A DNA stretch of 6,392 bases from Candidatus Heimdallarchaeota archaeon (GCA_027364495.1 DAHXPE010000200.1:1-6392), one strand, 5' to 3'. Numbered from the stretch's first letter, positions 1 through 6,348 are shown. Program-made: numbers and translations. The notes: generated by a model not told the origin, from the letters alone.

Positions 1-51
1 AAATTCCTTCTACTGTTTCTGTTCTAAGTTCCTCTTCATCATCCTCTTCTG
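1..51 (+). repeat. Left arm of 51-bp perfect inverted repeat
   Basis: Positions 1-51 are the exact reverse complement of 283-333. The match ends on the inner side at position 52 (A here; G at 282 where T would be required). On the outer side it runs to the window edge, so the true arm may be longer. It encodes the Ser-rich peptide of the left partial gene. Confidence 0.9.
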
Positions 52-95
52 AATATTTCAAAACAAATTTTTCTTTTAACATACTTTTTCAGTAA
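1..95 (+). CDS. 3' end of a Ser-rich, probably cell-surface protein (partial)
   Basis: This is a partial gene entering from the left edge; its frame is open from position 3 to a TAA at 93-95. It encodes IPSTV, then SVL, then eight consecutive serines written with mixed codons (agt, tcc, tct, tca), and ends with EYFKTNFSFNILFQ. Mixed serine codons argue for selection on a serine tract rather than nucleotide slippage. Ser/Thr tracts near the C-terminus are typical stalks of archaeal surface glycoproteins, but here no transmembrane anchor follows: the last 14 residues are neither a clear helix nor a basic tail. The first 51 bases are an exact inverted copy of 283-333, where the same peptide is followed by a convincing anchor. 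The opposite strand also has an open frame (ATG at 82, acidic product), which I consider antisense. The protein's N-terminal part is outside the window, so its function is unknown. Confidence 0.45.
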   Translation, partial: IPSTVSVLSSSSSSSSEYFKTNFSFNILFQ

Positions 96-282
96 TTGAA
101 AATAATATCTTTGATTGATTAATACCCTTTTTGTCTTTTGAAATAAATAAAAATAATATTTATTATTGGAAATATGAATATAAATTCATCTGTTGTTGTA
201 ATGGTACTACTGGTTGTATTTATACCTCCTGTTGATTGTTCATATGAAGTGGTTGTTGTGGATCTTGTAGAAGTGGAAGATG
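52..282. other. Candidate invertible segment between inverted repeats
   Basis: These 231 bases lie between two perfect 51-bp inverted arms. In the present orientation the left gene reads from its serine tract into EYFKTNFSFNILFQ and stops. If the segment were flipped, the codon split across the arm boundary would become GCA and the left gene would read on, in frame, into the Ala-Ser-Thr stalk, transmembrane helix and Lys/Arg tail now found on the minus strand. No recombinase gene or recognisable recombination core site is visible here. The alternatives are an old tail-to-tail duplication or an assembly fold-back, since the left arm touches the window edge. Confidence 0.3.
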
Positions 283-346
283 CAGAAGAGGATGATGAAG
301 AGGAACTTAGAACAGAAACAGTAGAAGGAATTTTACCATTGGCTGT
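119..346 (-). pseudogene. Start-less C-terminal stalk and membrane anchor of a surface protein
   Basis: This minus-strand frame has 75 codons between an in-frame TAG (347-349) and a TAA (119-121), with no ATG, so it is not an independent gene. It reads TANGK, then IPSTVSVL and eight serines (the repeat arm). A Ser/Thr-rich stretch follows (ASSTSTRSTTTTSYEQ, then GGINTTSSTITTT), then a hydrophobic helix FIFIFPIINIIFIYF preceded by DE and followed by the basic tail KRQKGY. This order of glycosylatable stalk, acidic boundary, membrane helix and short basic cytoplasmic end is the usual C-terminus of archaeal surface proteins. It is either a duplicated remnant or the silent alternative end of the gene at 1-95. 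The opposite strand carries a 58-codon frame (174-350) whose Val- and Glu-rich product is what the antisense of Thr/Ser codons gives. Confidence 0.45.
283..333 (-). repeat. Right arm of 51-bp perfect inverted repeat
   Basis: This is the exact reverse complement of 1-51. Read on the minus strand it encodes the same IPSTVSVL plus eight-serine peptide in the same frame as the left copy, but continues into a Ser/Thr stalk and membrane anchor. Its outer side (334 onward) soon reaches an in-frame stop at 347-349. Confidence 0.9.
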
Positions 347-421
347 CTAAGGGTCTGAACCATTTCATGATTAAAATCCCAATTTACTTTTATACATAAG
401 TTTGTGATTTTATTTTTATTT

Positions 422-442
422 AGAAAAGATTTTTTAAATATA
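422..442 (+). promoter_or_regulatory. Probable archaeal promoter (BRE/TATA) of the deoxynucleoside kinase
   Basis: A TATA-like tttaaatata (433-442) is preceded by the purine-rich agaaaagat (422-430), which suits a BRE. Transcription would be expected about 25 bases downstream, near 463-468. That leaves a leader of roughly 50 bases to the ATG at 515. The rest of 351-481 shows no coding signal or strong repeat. Confidence 0.45.
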
Positions 443-514
443 TCATAGGGATGAAAGGTTTAAAGAATGTTAATTTAATGCTTGATTAAAGAATTCAAAT
501 TTGGTCAAAAAATT

Positions 515-1201
515 ATGAAACCTGTAATTTGGGTTGATGGTATAATAGGTGCTGGAAAAACAACTATTTCAAAAGAAATTTGTAAAATCCTAAATTTCAG
601 ACCCTTACTTGAACCTGTTGATTCAAATCCTTATCTAGCTGATTTTTATAAAGACCCCAAACGCTGGGCTTTTCCTATGCAAATGGATCTATTATTGAAA
701 AGGTATGCTATGCATAGACTAGCTAATATGGAAGCAATGTCTGATTCAAATTTCAATGGCGTTGTTATTGATCGTGGGTTAGCTGGTGATAGAGTTTTTG
801 CTAAAGTTGCTTATTTAGCAGGAAATATTTCCGAATTAGAATGGCAAACTTATCTCAGGGCCTTCAATTACTTAACTTATGAATTAGCACCTCCCAATTT
901 ATTAATATTTCTAGATGTTGATCCCAAAATAGCTAAGAAGAGATTAGAAGATAGAAAGCGTGAAGCTGAGAAAGGAATACCGCTAAATTATTTTCAAAAA
1001 CTTCATCGGGGATATTTAGATGTTTTGACCGAAATTGAATCGGGTGCTACAATTTGGGGTAGAAATGTTGAGGTCTTTAAAATTGGTTGGAATACAGATT
1101 ACCTGCCAACAGGAGAAATAACAGAAAAAATAAGGAAAAAATTCAATTTAGAATCCATTTCTAAACGTCAAATGAATCTTAAAAATTTTTTCACAGATTA
1201 A
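515..1201 (+). CDS. Deoxynucleoside kinase, dCK/dGK/dAK type
   Basis: A soluble P-loop kinase that would phosphorylate a deoxynucleoside to its 5'-monophosphate in salvage. Numbering from the ATG at 515 (228 aa): the P-loop is GIIGAGKT (9-16). EPV (33-35) contains the expected catalytic base E33. NPYLADFYKDPKRWAF leads to W51 and Q56. DRGLAGDR (86-93) corresponds to the family DRS/ERS motif. The LID segment is rich in Arg/Lys (about 143-149) and followed by E152, GIPL and Y159. Aligned by eye with human dCK, E33, Q56, R63, D92, E152 and Y159 fall at dCK E53, Q97, R104, D133, E197 and Y204. The retained Arg/Asp pair points to deoxycytidine or purine deoxynucleosides rather than thymidine. A TTG at 482 would add 11 residues; the ATG is preferred because it places the P-loop eight residues in, as is usual. 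It is transcribed alone and converges with the regulator. The family is secure; the exact substrate is not. Confidence 0.9.
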   Translation: MKPVIWVDGIIGAGKTTISKEICKILNFRPLLEPVDSNPYLADFYKDPKRWAFPMQMDLLLKRYAMHRLANMEAMSDSNFNGVVIDRGLAGDRVFAKVAYLAGNISELEWQTYLRAFNYLTYELAPPNLLIFLDVDPKIAKKRLEDRKREAEKGIPLNYFQKLHRGYLDVLTEIESGATIWGRNVEVFKIGWNTDYLPTGEITEKIRKKFNLESISKRQMNLKNFFTD

Positions 1202-1236
1202 ATGAATTTGGTCTATTTTTAAAAAAATTTTCCGAT
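1202..1236. terminator. Bidirectional T-run terminator between convergent genes
   Basis: Only 35 bases separate the stop codons of the convergent kinase and regulator. The spacer holds T5 at 1216-1220, directly followed by A7 at 1221-1227, so each strand presents an oligo-T run just after its gene. Archaeal termination commonly uses such U-rich tracts without a stable hairpin; no GC-rich stem is visible. Confidence 0.45.
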
Positions 1237-2652
1237 TTAAGTTTCCCAAATTTTAATTGCATCTTCAATAAAGTTAATTGCTCGTAATTCATGAAGTTTA
1301 GCCTCTTCTAATAATTTAGTTGTTTTATCGATAATTTCATTTGAAAAAGTAATTTTTTCAGGCTCCCAATAAGGAATCAACATCATAAATTCCTCCAACT
1401 GTTGTTTAACTTTCCTATGCTCTTTACTTGCTTGCATAATTAACTCTGATTGATTTTTACCTTTTTCATTTCTTGCAATCCTTTCCAAAAATTCAGTTGT
1501 TATTAACCGTGCATCATTATAATGTCTTCCAAAATAACTGTGTTTAGTATTTTGTCCTTCTTTAAGTTTTTTTATCCATTCATCGTACGCCTCTGGACCA
1601 GCAATAAATCCTTGTAGAGTAATATTCTCACCCTTTAATAAAAATAAAGCTCTTTTTAGTACTTCTAGGTAATCCGGTTTTTGATTGATTGGAATAGTTT
1701 CATGTTTAGTTAAATATAAAAATCGGAAAACGTCACTAACGAAAATACTATCAAACCTAACTGGAGTATCAATTCTTCCTTCACTCCGATAAAAAGTGCT
1801 TACTATATAACTGTCATTCTTGTATCCTTTAACAATCCCATAGACACTTGAATTACGAATTCCGTAAAGCATGACAGGTGTATCATAACAGCAAATAATA
1901 TTTTTGACTTCGTTAAACATTTCTTGAACTTTTTTAAAATCCTCATAATTCATTTGCCAATTATCGGCATAAGTTTTATCTTTTTGCCAAAGATTAACTT
2001 TAAAACCGAATGATTCAATTGCTTGTAAGAAAAGTGAAAAAGTCTGATCATTAAAAGCATCAATTGCTTTATAATCTAAAGATTGAGTTTCAATAATAAT
2101 AGGAAAACTCAAACCTACTCTACCACCAACCTCAATATAATCATAATTGACATGCAAGGAATTTAATATTCCAGATAATGATGCAACAAAAGAATTCCAC
2201 CCTGGTTGGTAAACTGGATTACTAGAAACTAATTTTTCATCTGGGATAATGGTTTGTATCAATTTGCTATTTTCTTGATTGTAATTTAGATTGATGAAAT
2301 TTAAAATTTGCTTTGTAAAATTCGTCAATTCATATTCTCCCCTTTTAATTTTTTGGATCAATCCTTCACTTTCAAGAGAGTTTAAATGATGTGCTAATGA
2401 TGATGAGCCAATTGTAAAAGAATTCCCCACTACGCTCATAATATTATTGAATGTGTCAGTCTTTTCCAAAAGATGAATTAAAATATGCATCCTGATTGGA
2501 TGACCAATTGCCTTGAACTTCTCTGCTATAATATTTTCTGAATCGAATAACTTCTTTTTCATTATTTCATCTAAATTCAAGTTCTGATTCATCGTAGACC
2601 AACACTTTTTGATAATTATTGATTTTTTATATTTATAATCATTCTTACTCAA
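1237..2652 (-). CDS. ArsR-like winged-helix regulator with BtrH/papain-like C-terminal domain
   Basis: Predicted cytosolic DNA-binding protein of 471 aa. Residues 42-115 form an ArsR-type winged helix: KFKAIGHPIRMHILIHLL (first helices), SSSLAHHLNSLESEGLI (recognition helix) and KRGEYELT (wing). Residues about 145-430 resemble, from memory, the BtrH_N/papain-like families: a GW..F.ASLSGILNSL opening (151-166), DAFNDQTFSLFLQAIESFGF, a central CCYDTPVMLYGI strand followed by VYGIVKGY, and a helical end with GPEAYDEWIKKL and ARLITTEFLERIA. The opening has Trp-Asn-Ser where catalytic relatives carry Cys, so I infer ligand sensing rather than hydrolysis. The usual ArsR protein is only about 100 aa, so most of this one is the extra domain. 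The first 20 residues are basic and unlike the family; an ATG at 2592 (M21) is a credible alternative start. It lies divergent to the broken gene at 2802 and shares a control region with it. No ligand can be named. Confidence 0.75.
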   Translation of the reverse strand: MSKNDYKYKKSIIIKKCWSTMNQNLNLDEIMKKKLFDSENIIAEKFKAIGHPIRMHILIHLLEKTDTFNNIMSVVGNSFTIGSSSLAHHLNSLESEGLIQKIKRGEYELTNFTKQILNFINLNYNQENSKLIQTIIPDEKLVSSNPVYQPGWNSFVASLSGILNSLHVNYDYIEVGGRVGLSFPIIIETQSLDYKAIDAFNDQTFSLFLQAIESFGFKVNLWQKDKTYADNWQMNYEDFKKVQEMFNEVKNIICCYDTPVMLYGIRNSSVYGIVKGYKNDSYIVSTFYRSEGRIDTPVRFDSIFVSDVFRFLYLTKHETIPINQKPDYLEVLKRALFLLKGENITLQGFIAGPEAYDEWIKKLKEGQNTKHSYFGRHYNDARLITTEFLERIARNEKGKNQSELIMQASKEHRKVKQQLEEFMMLIPYWEPEKITFSNEIIDKTTKLLEEAKLHELRAINFIEDAIKIWET

Positions 2653-2666
2653 TAATTTTTTATAAT

Positions 2667-2676
2667 CTTTATATTT
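2667..2676 (-). promoter_or_regulatory. Possible TATA box of the regulator gene
   Basis: On the minus strand this reads aaatataaag. A start site about 25 bases downstream would fall near 2645, which would make M21 (ATG at 2592) the translated start. A second candidate, the minus-strand reading of the TATA at 2732-2740, would instead give a leader reaching the ATG at 2652. The sequence does not decide between them. Confidence 0.3.
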
Positions 2677-2686
2677 TTTTCTCTTG

Positions 2687-2752
2687 TTATTCGATAAAAT
2701 TCGAAAAAATTAATTCTAAAAATATCGAAAAGTTTATATACTTATCGAATAA
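2687..2752. promoter_or_regulatory. Candidate operator: four TCGA-centred half-sites
   Basis: Four similar 8-mers lie here: ATTCGATA (2689-2696), ATTCGAAA (2699-2706), TATCGAAA (2723-2730) and TATCGAAT (2743-2750). The outermost pair forms an exact 11-bp inverted repeat, ttattcgataa (2687-2697) with ttatcgaataa (2742-2752). CG steps are 10, 24 and 20 bases apart, so most sites fall on one face of the helix. The two right-hand sites bracket the plus-strand TATA box and one overlaps its BRE. That is the expected layout for repression by the adjacent winged-helix protein and for its autoregulation. Recognition of this motif by that protein is inference. Confidence 0.5.
2726..2740 (+). promoter_or_regulatory. 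Strong archaeal promoter facing the broken gene
   Basis: This is a BRE-like cgaaaag (2726-2732) followed directly by tttatata (2733-2740), the best TATA box in the window. A transcription start near 2762-2766 would give a leader of about 37 bases that contains the Shine-Dalgarno at 2790. It lies between two putative operator half-sites. Confidence 0.6.
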
Positions 2753-2789
2753 TTCATCAAATAGAAATTGAATAAGGTAAATTAACGGT

Positions 2790-2795
2790 AGGTGA
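2790..2795 (+). promoter_or_regulatory. Shine-Dalgarno for the ATG at 2802
   Basis: AGGTGA lies six bases before the ATG at 2802-2804. It is the clearest ribosome binding site in the window and shows that 2802 was a real start codon although the reading frame now fails after 28 codons. Confidence 0.6.
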
Positions 2796-2801
2796 AGTCA
2801 A

Positions 2802-3191
2802 ATGAGATCAAATTATGAAAAAAAGATTTTATATGTACCTTTCATGGGTCCTCATGTCTATTCATTTTATAGAAAAAACAATAAATAATTTCAATAAATT
2901 TTAATGAACGATATATTTCTTCTAAGGAAACCTCTCTTTTATATGGTAAAAAACTAATTAAGAATGTCCTTGGATTTTTTTCTAAGGAAAATTTTTTTAT
3001 AAACTGAATTTGAAATAAAAGAAAGCCAACGAATTGAATCAACGAGATATGGCTGAAGAGCTATCGTAACGTTAGCCTCTGATTCAAATTTCATGGGAAA
3101 AAACTGGTAAAACAGTAAGTACCGAAATTTAGTAAAAGAATATAATTTTATACGTTTAGCTGGAACTCAACAATTAGTTTTTACTGCATAA
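2802..3191 (+). pseudogene. Decayed gene, possibly HgdB-like 2-hydroxyacyl-CoA dehydratase/activase family
   Basis: This gene has an intact promoter, Shine-Dalgarno and ATG but opens only to a TAA at 2886-2888 (MRSNYEKKILYVPFMGPH, then VYSFYRKNNK). Protein-like sequence continues in frame 2 from 2885 (FNERYISSKETSLLYGKK, then LIKNVLGFFSKENFF). It returns to the first frame after the A/T run at 2987-2998, giving TEFEIKESQRIESTRYG, a TGA (3054-3056), RAIVTLASDSNFMGKNW, a TAA (3108-3110) and NSKYRNLVKEYNFIRLAG, then TQQLVFTA and a stop at 3189-3191. From memory, the pieces follow the order of HgdB/DUF2229-like proteins: an N-terminal IPYMGDH-type strand, a RKYTSGKEC-type segment, a GPCRFGQY-type segment and a final F.RLAW.G. 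The Cys positions are not retained, and the piece is too short, so internal deletions are likely. It converges with the mannosidase gene and overlaps its end by 11 bp. That it is a broken gene is more certain than its family. Confidence 0.45.
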
Positions 3192-6100
3192 GAATTGTTT
3201 TTATTTCAAATGCCTTGAATTCTATTGAAATTTCAGATGTATTCGTAGTCACTAGTGTTTTATTATTCTCTAGTAAATTCGTTAAATAAATTGAATTGAA
3301 TTTATTAAAAAAGGTTATTTTACAAGTATTATAACTCCCAGTTGATTCATATAACCTTACAATAAATCCATCAACTGATTCAGCTTTTTTAATGCTTTCC
3401 AAAATTATATTCGGATTTGAAACCATACAAAAAGGATTATCATGTAAATTATCAGGTAATGATCCATCAAAAATGTAGGGTACGTTATTAAGTTCATATC
3501 CTTTTTGTATTATTTTAATTAGAGAAGAATCTTTGTATGGGTAAAGTGAATAGGTAAATTCGTGTTCTCCAATATCAGCTTGAGCATCAGGATGTTTTGG
3601 TGACCGTAGTAAAGTTAATCCAAGTTGATTTCTTGATACATTATGACCATATTTAGAATCATTTAACAATGCAATGCCTCGGTGCGAATCTTCTAGAACT
3701 ATCCACTTATGAGCACATATTTCAAACATTGCTCGTTCGTAATCCCGATTATTTAATGTTGATCTTTTTAAATAACCATTTTGAATTTCAGACTTAACAG
3801 TATCCGAAGTAATTGCAGATGGGAAGATAACTCTTAAGATCTTATATTCTTCTTGCCAATTAACTTTGGTTATGAAGTCAATTCTTTCATCAAAGCTATA
3901 AAAAATTATGTCTTGGACTAGTTCAGAATGACTGAAAACAAACTTAATTCTGATTTGAAAAAATAACGGTCCATTTGTAATTACTTCAACATTAATTGGA
4001 GTAAGATTTTGAATTTTTTGGTTAAAAGTATCCCATTCAATATCCCATGCATCCCAAGTAACTGGCATATCTTCAGCAAGTTGGATAGTATTAAAATAAC
4101 CATTCTCGTTTACATAATTCATGGAATCATCATTTACGAACAATTCTTTTATTTGCATTGTATCGGTAAAGTTAACTGTATAATAAGGTGTTTCTAAGGT
4201 CCTGTTAATCCAAGTAAATACTGATTCATGTTCAATTGATCCCTTATGAACAATCAGTTGAGAAAATGCCATTGTTTGGAGTTCAGTAACTGTACACAAA
4301 AAAGGTGTATTAGAAAAATCCTTGTATACTTGACATGGGTAAGATTGATTGTTACTCTTCGTATGAATAGAATAATTTTCTGAAAAAGTAATTGGAAGTT
4401 TAATTAAAGATTTTCTCTTCCATGAAAGGCTATTTAAAATTAGAAATGAAGTATCAGAATGATTTTCAGGTGATTCAGAGATATAAAATTTTGATAAAAC
4501 CAGATTTAGATTGTCTATTTCAGAAACAATTTGCTTATATGTAGCTAAAGCTTCAACGTTCACTTGATTAATTGATGATCCTGGTATGATATCATGAAAT
4601 TGATGAGTTAGAAGTTTTTTCCAAAGAATCAATAATATTTCTCGAGGATAATCTCTACCGGTCTTAAATCCCATCTTTGTTCTTATTTCAGTTGTTGAGA
4701 GAACGCTAAAAAATTCAATGTTTCGAAATAACTGTTCAATTTTTCGATTGTATTTTTTAGTATTTGCAATTGTGGTGTACGTTCCTCTATGAAGCTCTAA
4801 ATATAATTCACCTTGCCATGTTGGAAGATCATGAGCATTCCTAAATATTTTATCTAAAGCTATTGAAACTTTTGACCAATTAGTCTTAGGACAGCCTTCC
4901 AAATCCCCAATCCGTCTCATTACTTCAAGATCAGACCTAGTAGTACCACCACCTCCATCACCTTCACCAAAAGGTTTTATGAGACCATCTTGGACTTCCT
5001 TGTGTTGTACACGATTCCAGCTTTCGGTAATATCTTTAACAGAAACAAATCCTTCATAACTGGTTGTTAGAAAATGTGATTTGATTACTGTTCCATCGAT
5101 ACCGCTCCAATTAAACGTATCGTAAGGGAATCGGGTTGTATCATTCCAATTAATTTTGCTAGTGACAAAGTATTTTATTTCACAACCTTTCAAAATCTGA
5201 GGTAAATTACCACTATATCCAAAAACATCAGGTAACCAGATTATATCACCATAATAATCAAAGAATGTTTCAGTTAACTTTCTTCCAATTAAAAATTGTC
5301 TTATTAATGATTCACCGCTAGGTATATTTGTATCAGCTTCAACAGACATTCCTCCATTTGGTTCGCATTGTCCTCTTGTGTACGCATCAGTTACCTGCTT
5401 AAAAACTGCGGGATATTTTTCTTTAACTAATTCTAATTGAGCAGGTTGAGATTGAATGAATACAAATTCAGGATATTCTTCTCCATACCTTGCCATATTA
5501 CTAAATGTCCTGGCTGCTTTACGTATTGTTTCACTTAATGGCCATAACCAGGCATGATCAATATGAGCATGACCAACTACAAATATATTTGGAATAGTTG
5601 GTCCATTTTTTTTCAATATCAATGGTTTAAGTTTGTCAGAAGCTTGTTTTACTTCTAAATTTAGCGTCTTTTGATCGGAAACGAAATGGATTTGAATTAA
5701 TGCACCGTATAACTCACGTAATATTTCGTTTTTACGAAGTGAATTGTCGTCCAATTGATTCGCTAAATCATATAATACTAAGACATCATAATAGAGATCA
5801 TAAGCAGTCTTATTTTTACAAACTAATTCACAAATAGGGAATGATATAGGATAAGAAGGAATTTCTTTTGAAAGAGTGAGCAAAATCCGAGGTTTATGCA
5901 TAGGATGATAACCAGGATACCAATGTCCTGCATAAGATTCAATTGCAATGCTTATTTCTGATTTCTTTTCTGAATCCTGAATTTTAATTTTAGTATGAAA
6001 AGGATTTAAGGCGCCTTTGGGTTCACCATTGATAAATACAAGACTATCAGCACCAGTTGGTGCAAGTAAAAATAATTCATCCGTTTGAACTTGTTCAGGG

Positions 6101-6315
6101 ATCCAAAACTTTGTAAAAAACCAGAAATTAGTTTTTTCTTCACCATAATGAAAAGGAAAAACGATTTCTTTTAATTCTAAATTTGATGGCACTTGAAAAT
6201 TATATTCTTTTGTCTGAGCAACAAAGACCTGAGGTTTTAAAACAGATATATATTTCTTTTCATCCAGAAAGGATAGATATTGCTGAATTCTTTTATCAAT
6301 CTTACGGATAAGCAT
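3181..6315 (-). CDS. GH38 alpha-mannosidase, cytosolic MAN2C1-like
   Basis: Retaining alpha-mannosidase that would trim alpha-linked mannose from free glycans in the cytosol; there is no signal peptide. The 1044 residues match the roughly 1040 aa of human MAN2C1. An N-terminal beta-rich domain (about 1-235, with VFINGEPKGALNPFHT) precedes the catalytic barrel. The barrel starts at VVGHAHIDHAWLWPLSET, where H251 and D253 are metal ligands. WLPDVFGYSGNLPQIL carries the nucleophile D363. FGEGDGGGGTT (449-459) is characteristic of this subgroup. The middle helical domain has ELYLELHRGTYTT (503-515), and QFHDIIPGS supplies the third metal ligand H574. Residues from about 620 to 1044 form the C-terminal beta-sandwich domains. 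No truncation is seen. The ATG at 6315 is the first in frame and no Shine-Dalgarno precedes it closely. It appears monocistronic and converges with the broken gene. The family is certain; linkage specificity and natural substrate cannot be read from the sequence. Confidence 0.95.
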   Translation of the reverse strand: MLIRKIDKRIQQYLSFLDEKKYISVLKPQVFVAQTKEYNFQVPSNLELKEIVFPFHYGEEKTNFWFFTKFWIPEQVQTDELFLLAPTGADSLVFINGEPKGALNPFHTKIKIQDSEKKSEISIAIESYAGHWYPGYHPMHKPRILLTLSKEIPSYPISFPICELVCKNKTAYDLYYDVLVLYDLANQLDDNSLRKNEILRELYGALIQIHFVSDQKTLNLEVKQASDKLKPLILKKNGPTIPNIFVVGHAHIDHAWLWPLSETIRKAARTFSNMARYGEEYPEFVFIQSQPAQLELVKEKYPAVFKQVTDAYTRGQCEPNGGMSVEADTNIPSGESLIRQFLIGRKLTETFFDYYGDIIWLPDVFGYSGNLPQILKGCEIKYFVTSKINWNDTTRFPYDTFNWSGIDGTVIKSHFLTTSYEGFVSVKDITESWNRVQHKEVQDGLIKPFGEGDGGGGTTRSDLEVMRRIGDLEGCPKTNWSKVSIALDKIFRNAHDLPTWQGELYLELHRGTYTTIANTKKYNRKIEQLFRNIEFFSVLSTTEIRTKMGFKTGRDYPREILLILWKKLLTHQFHDIIPGSSINQVNVEALATYKQIVSEIDNLNLVLSKFYISESPENHSDTSFLILNSLSWKRKSLIKLPITFSENYSIHTKSNNQSYPCQVYKDFSNTPFLCTVTELQTMAFSQLIVHKGSIEHESVFTWINRTLETPYYTVNFTDTMQIKELFVNDDSMNYVNENGYFNTIQLAEDMPVTWDAWDIEWDTFNQKIQNLTPINVEVITNGPLFFQIRIKFVFSHSELVQDIIFYSFDERIDFITKVNWQEEYKILRVIFPSAITSDTVKSEIQNGYLKRSTLNNRDYERAMFEICAHKWIVLEDSHRGIALLNDSKYGHNVSRNQLGLTLLRSPKHPDAQADIGEHEFTYSLYPYKDSSLIKIIQKGYELNNVPYIFDGSLPDNLHDNPFCMVSNPNIILESIKKAESVDGFIVRLYESTGSYNTCKITFFNKFNSIYLTNLLENNKTLVTTNTSEISIEFKAFEIKTILMQ

Positions 6316-6348
6316 AAAAGTTAAAACAAATAAATCCTTTTTAAAATC

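Noticed and set aside
174..350. Plus-strand frame of 58 codons with ATG, giving a Val-rich then Glu/Asp-rich product; a sister frame starts at 82 on the minus strand and shares EEDDEEELRTETVEGI.
   Set aside because: The Val/Glu bias is exactly the antisense of Thr and Ser codons. The opposite reading gives a coherent stalk, transmembrane helix and basic tail, and no ribosome binding site precedes the ATG.
451..489. Twelve-codon frame MKGLKNVNLMLD upstream of the kinase, considered as a leader peptide.
   Set aside because: It lies at or before the predicted transcription start and has no attenuator-like structure or ribosome binding site.
2920..2990. Direct repeat ttctaaggaaa at 2920-2930 and 2980-2990.
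   Set aside because: It is only two copies of 11 bases, 60 apart (in frame), inside the broken gene with no further periodicity; both give Ser-Lys-Glu in the decayed protein.
2842..3042. Minus-strand frame of 66 codons starting with TTG.
   Set aside because: It is antisense to the protein-like remnants of the broken gene, with no promoter or Shine-Dalgarno; the plus-strand frames have more natural composition.
3078..3093. Sixteen bases, tctgattcaaatttca, identical to 740-755 inside the kinase gene; both read Ser-Asp-Ser-Asn-Phe.
   Set aside because: Similarity stops abruptly on both sides at DNA and protein level, so chance in AT-rich coding sequence is the simpler explanation.
3034..3094. 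Possible structured RNA: ttgaatca pairs with tgattcaa, inner stems ggct/agct and gcta/tagc, and a TTCAAAT stretch like a tRNA T-loop.
   Set aside because: The inner stems compete with each other, the T-stem does not pair, the anticodon loop lacks T33 and no acceptor stem closes it. No box C sequence is present for a C/D sRNA. The sequence is better explained as decayed coding DNA.
4009..4197. Plus-strand frame of 62 codons.
   Set aside because: It lies wholly inside and antisense to the intact alpha-mannosidase gene, with no start signals.
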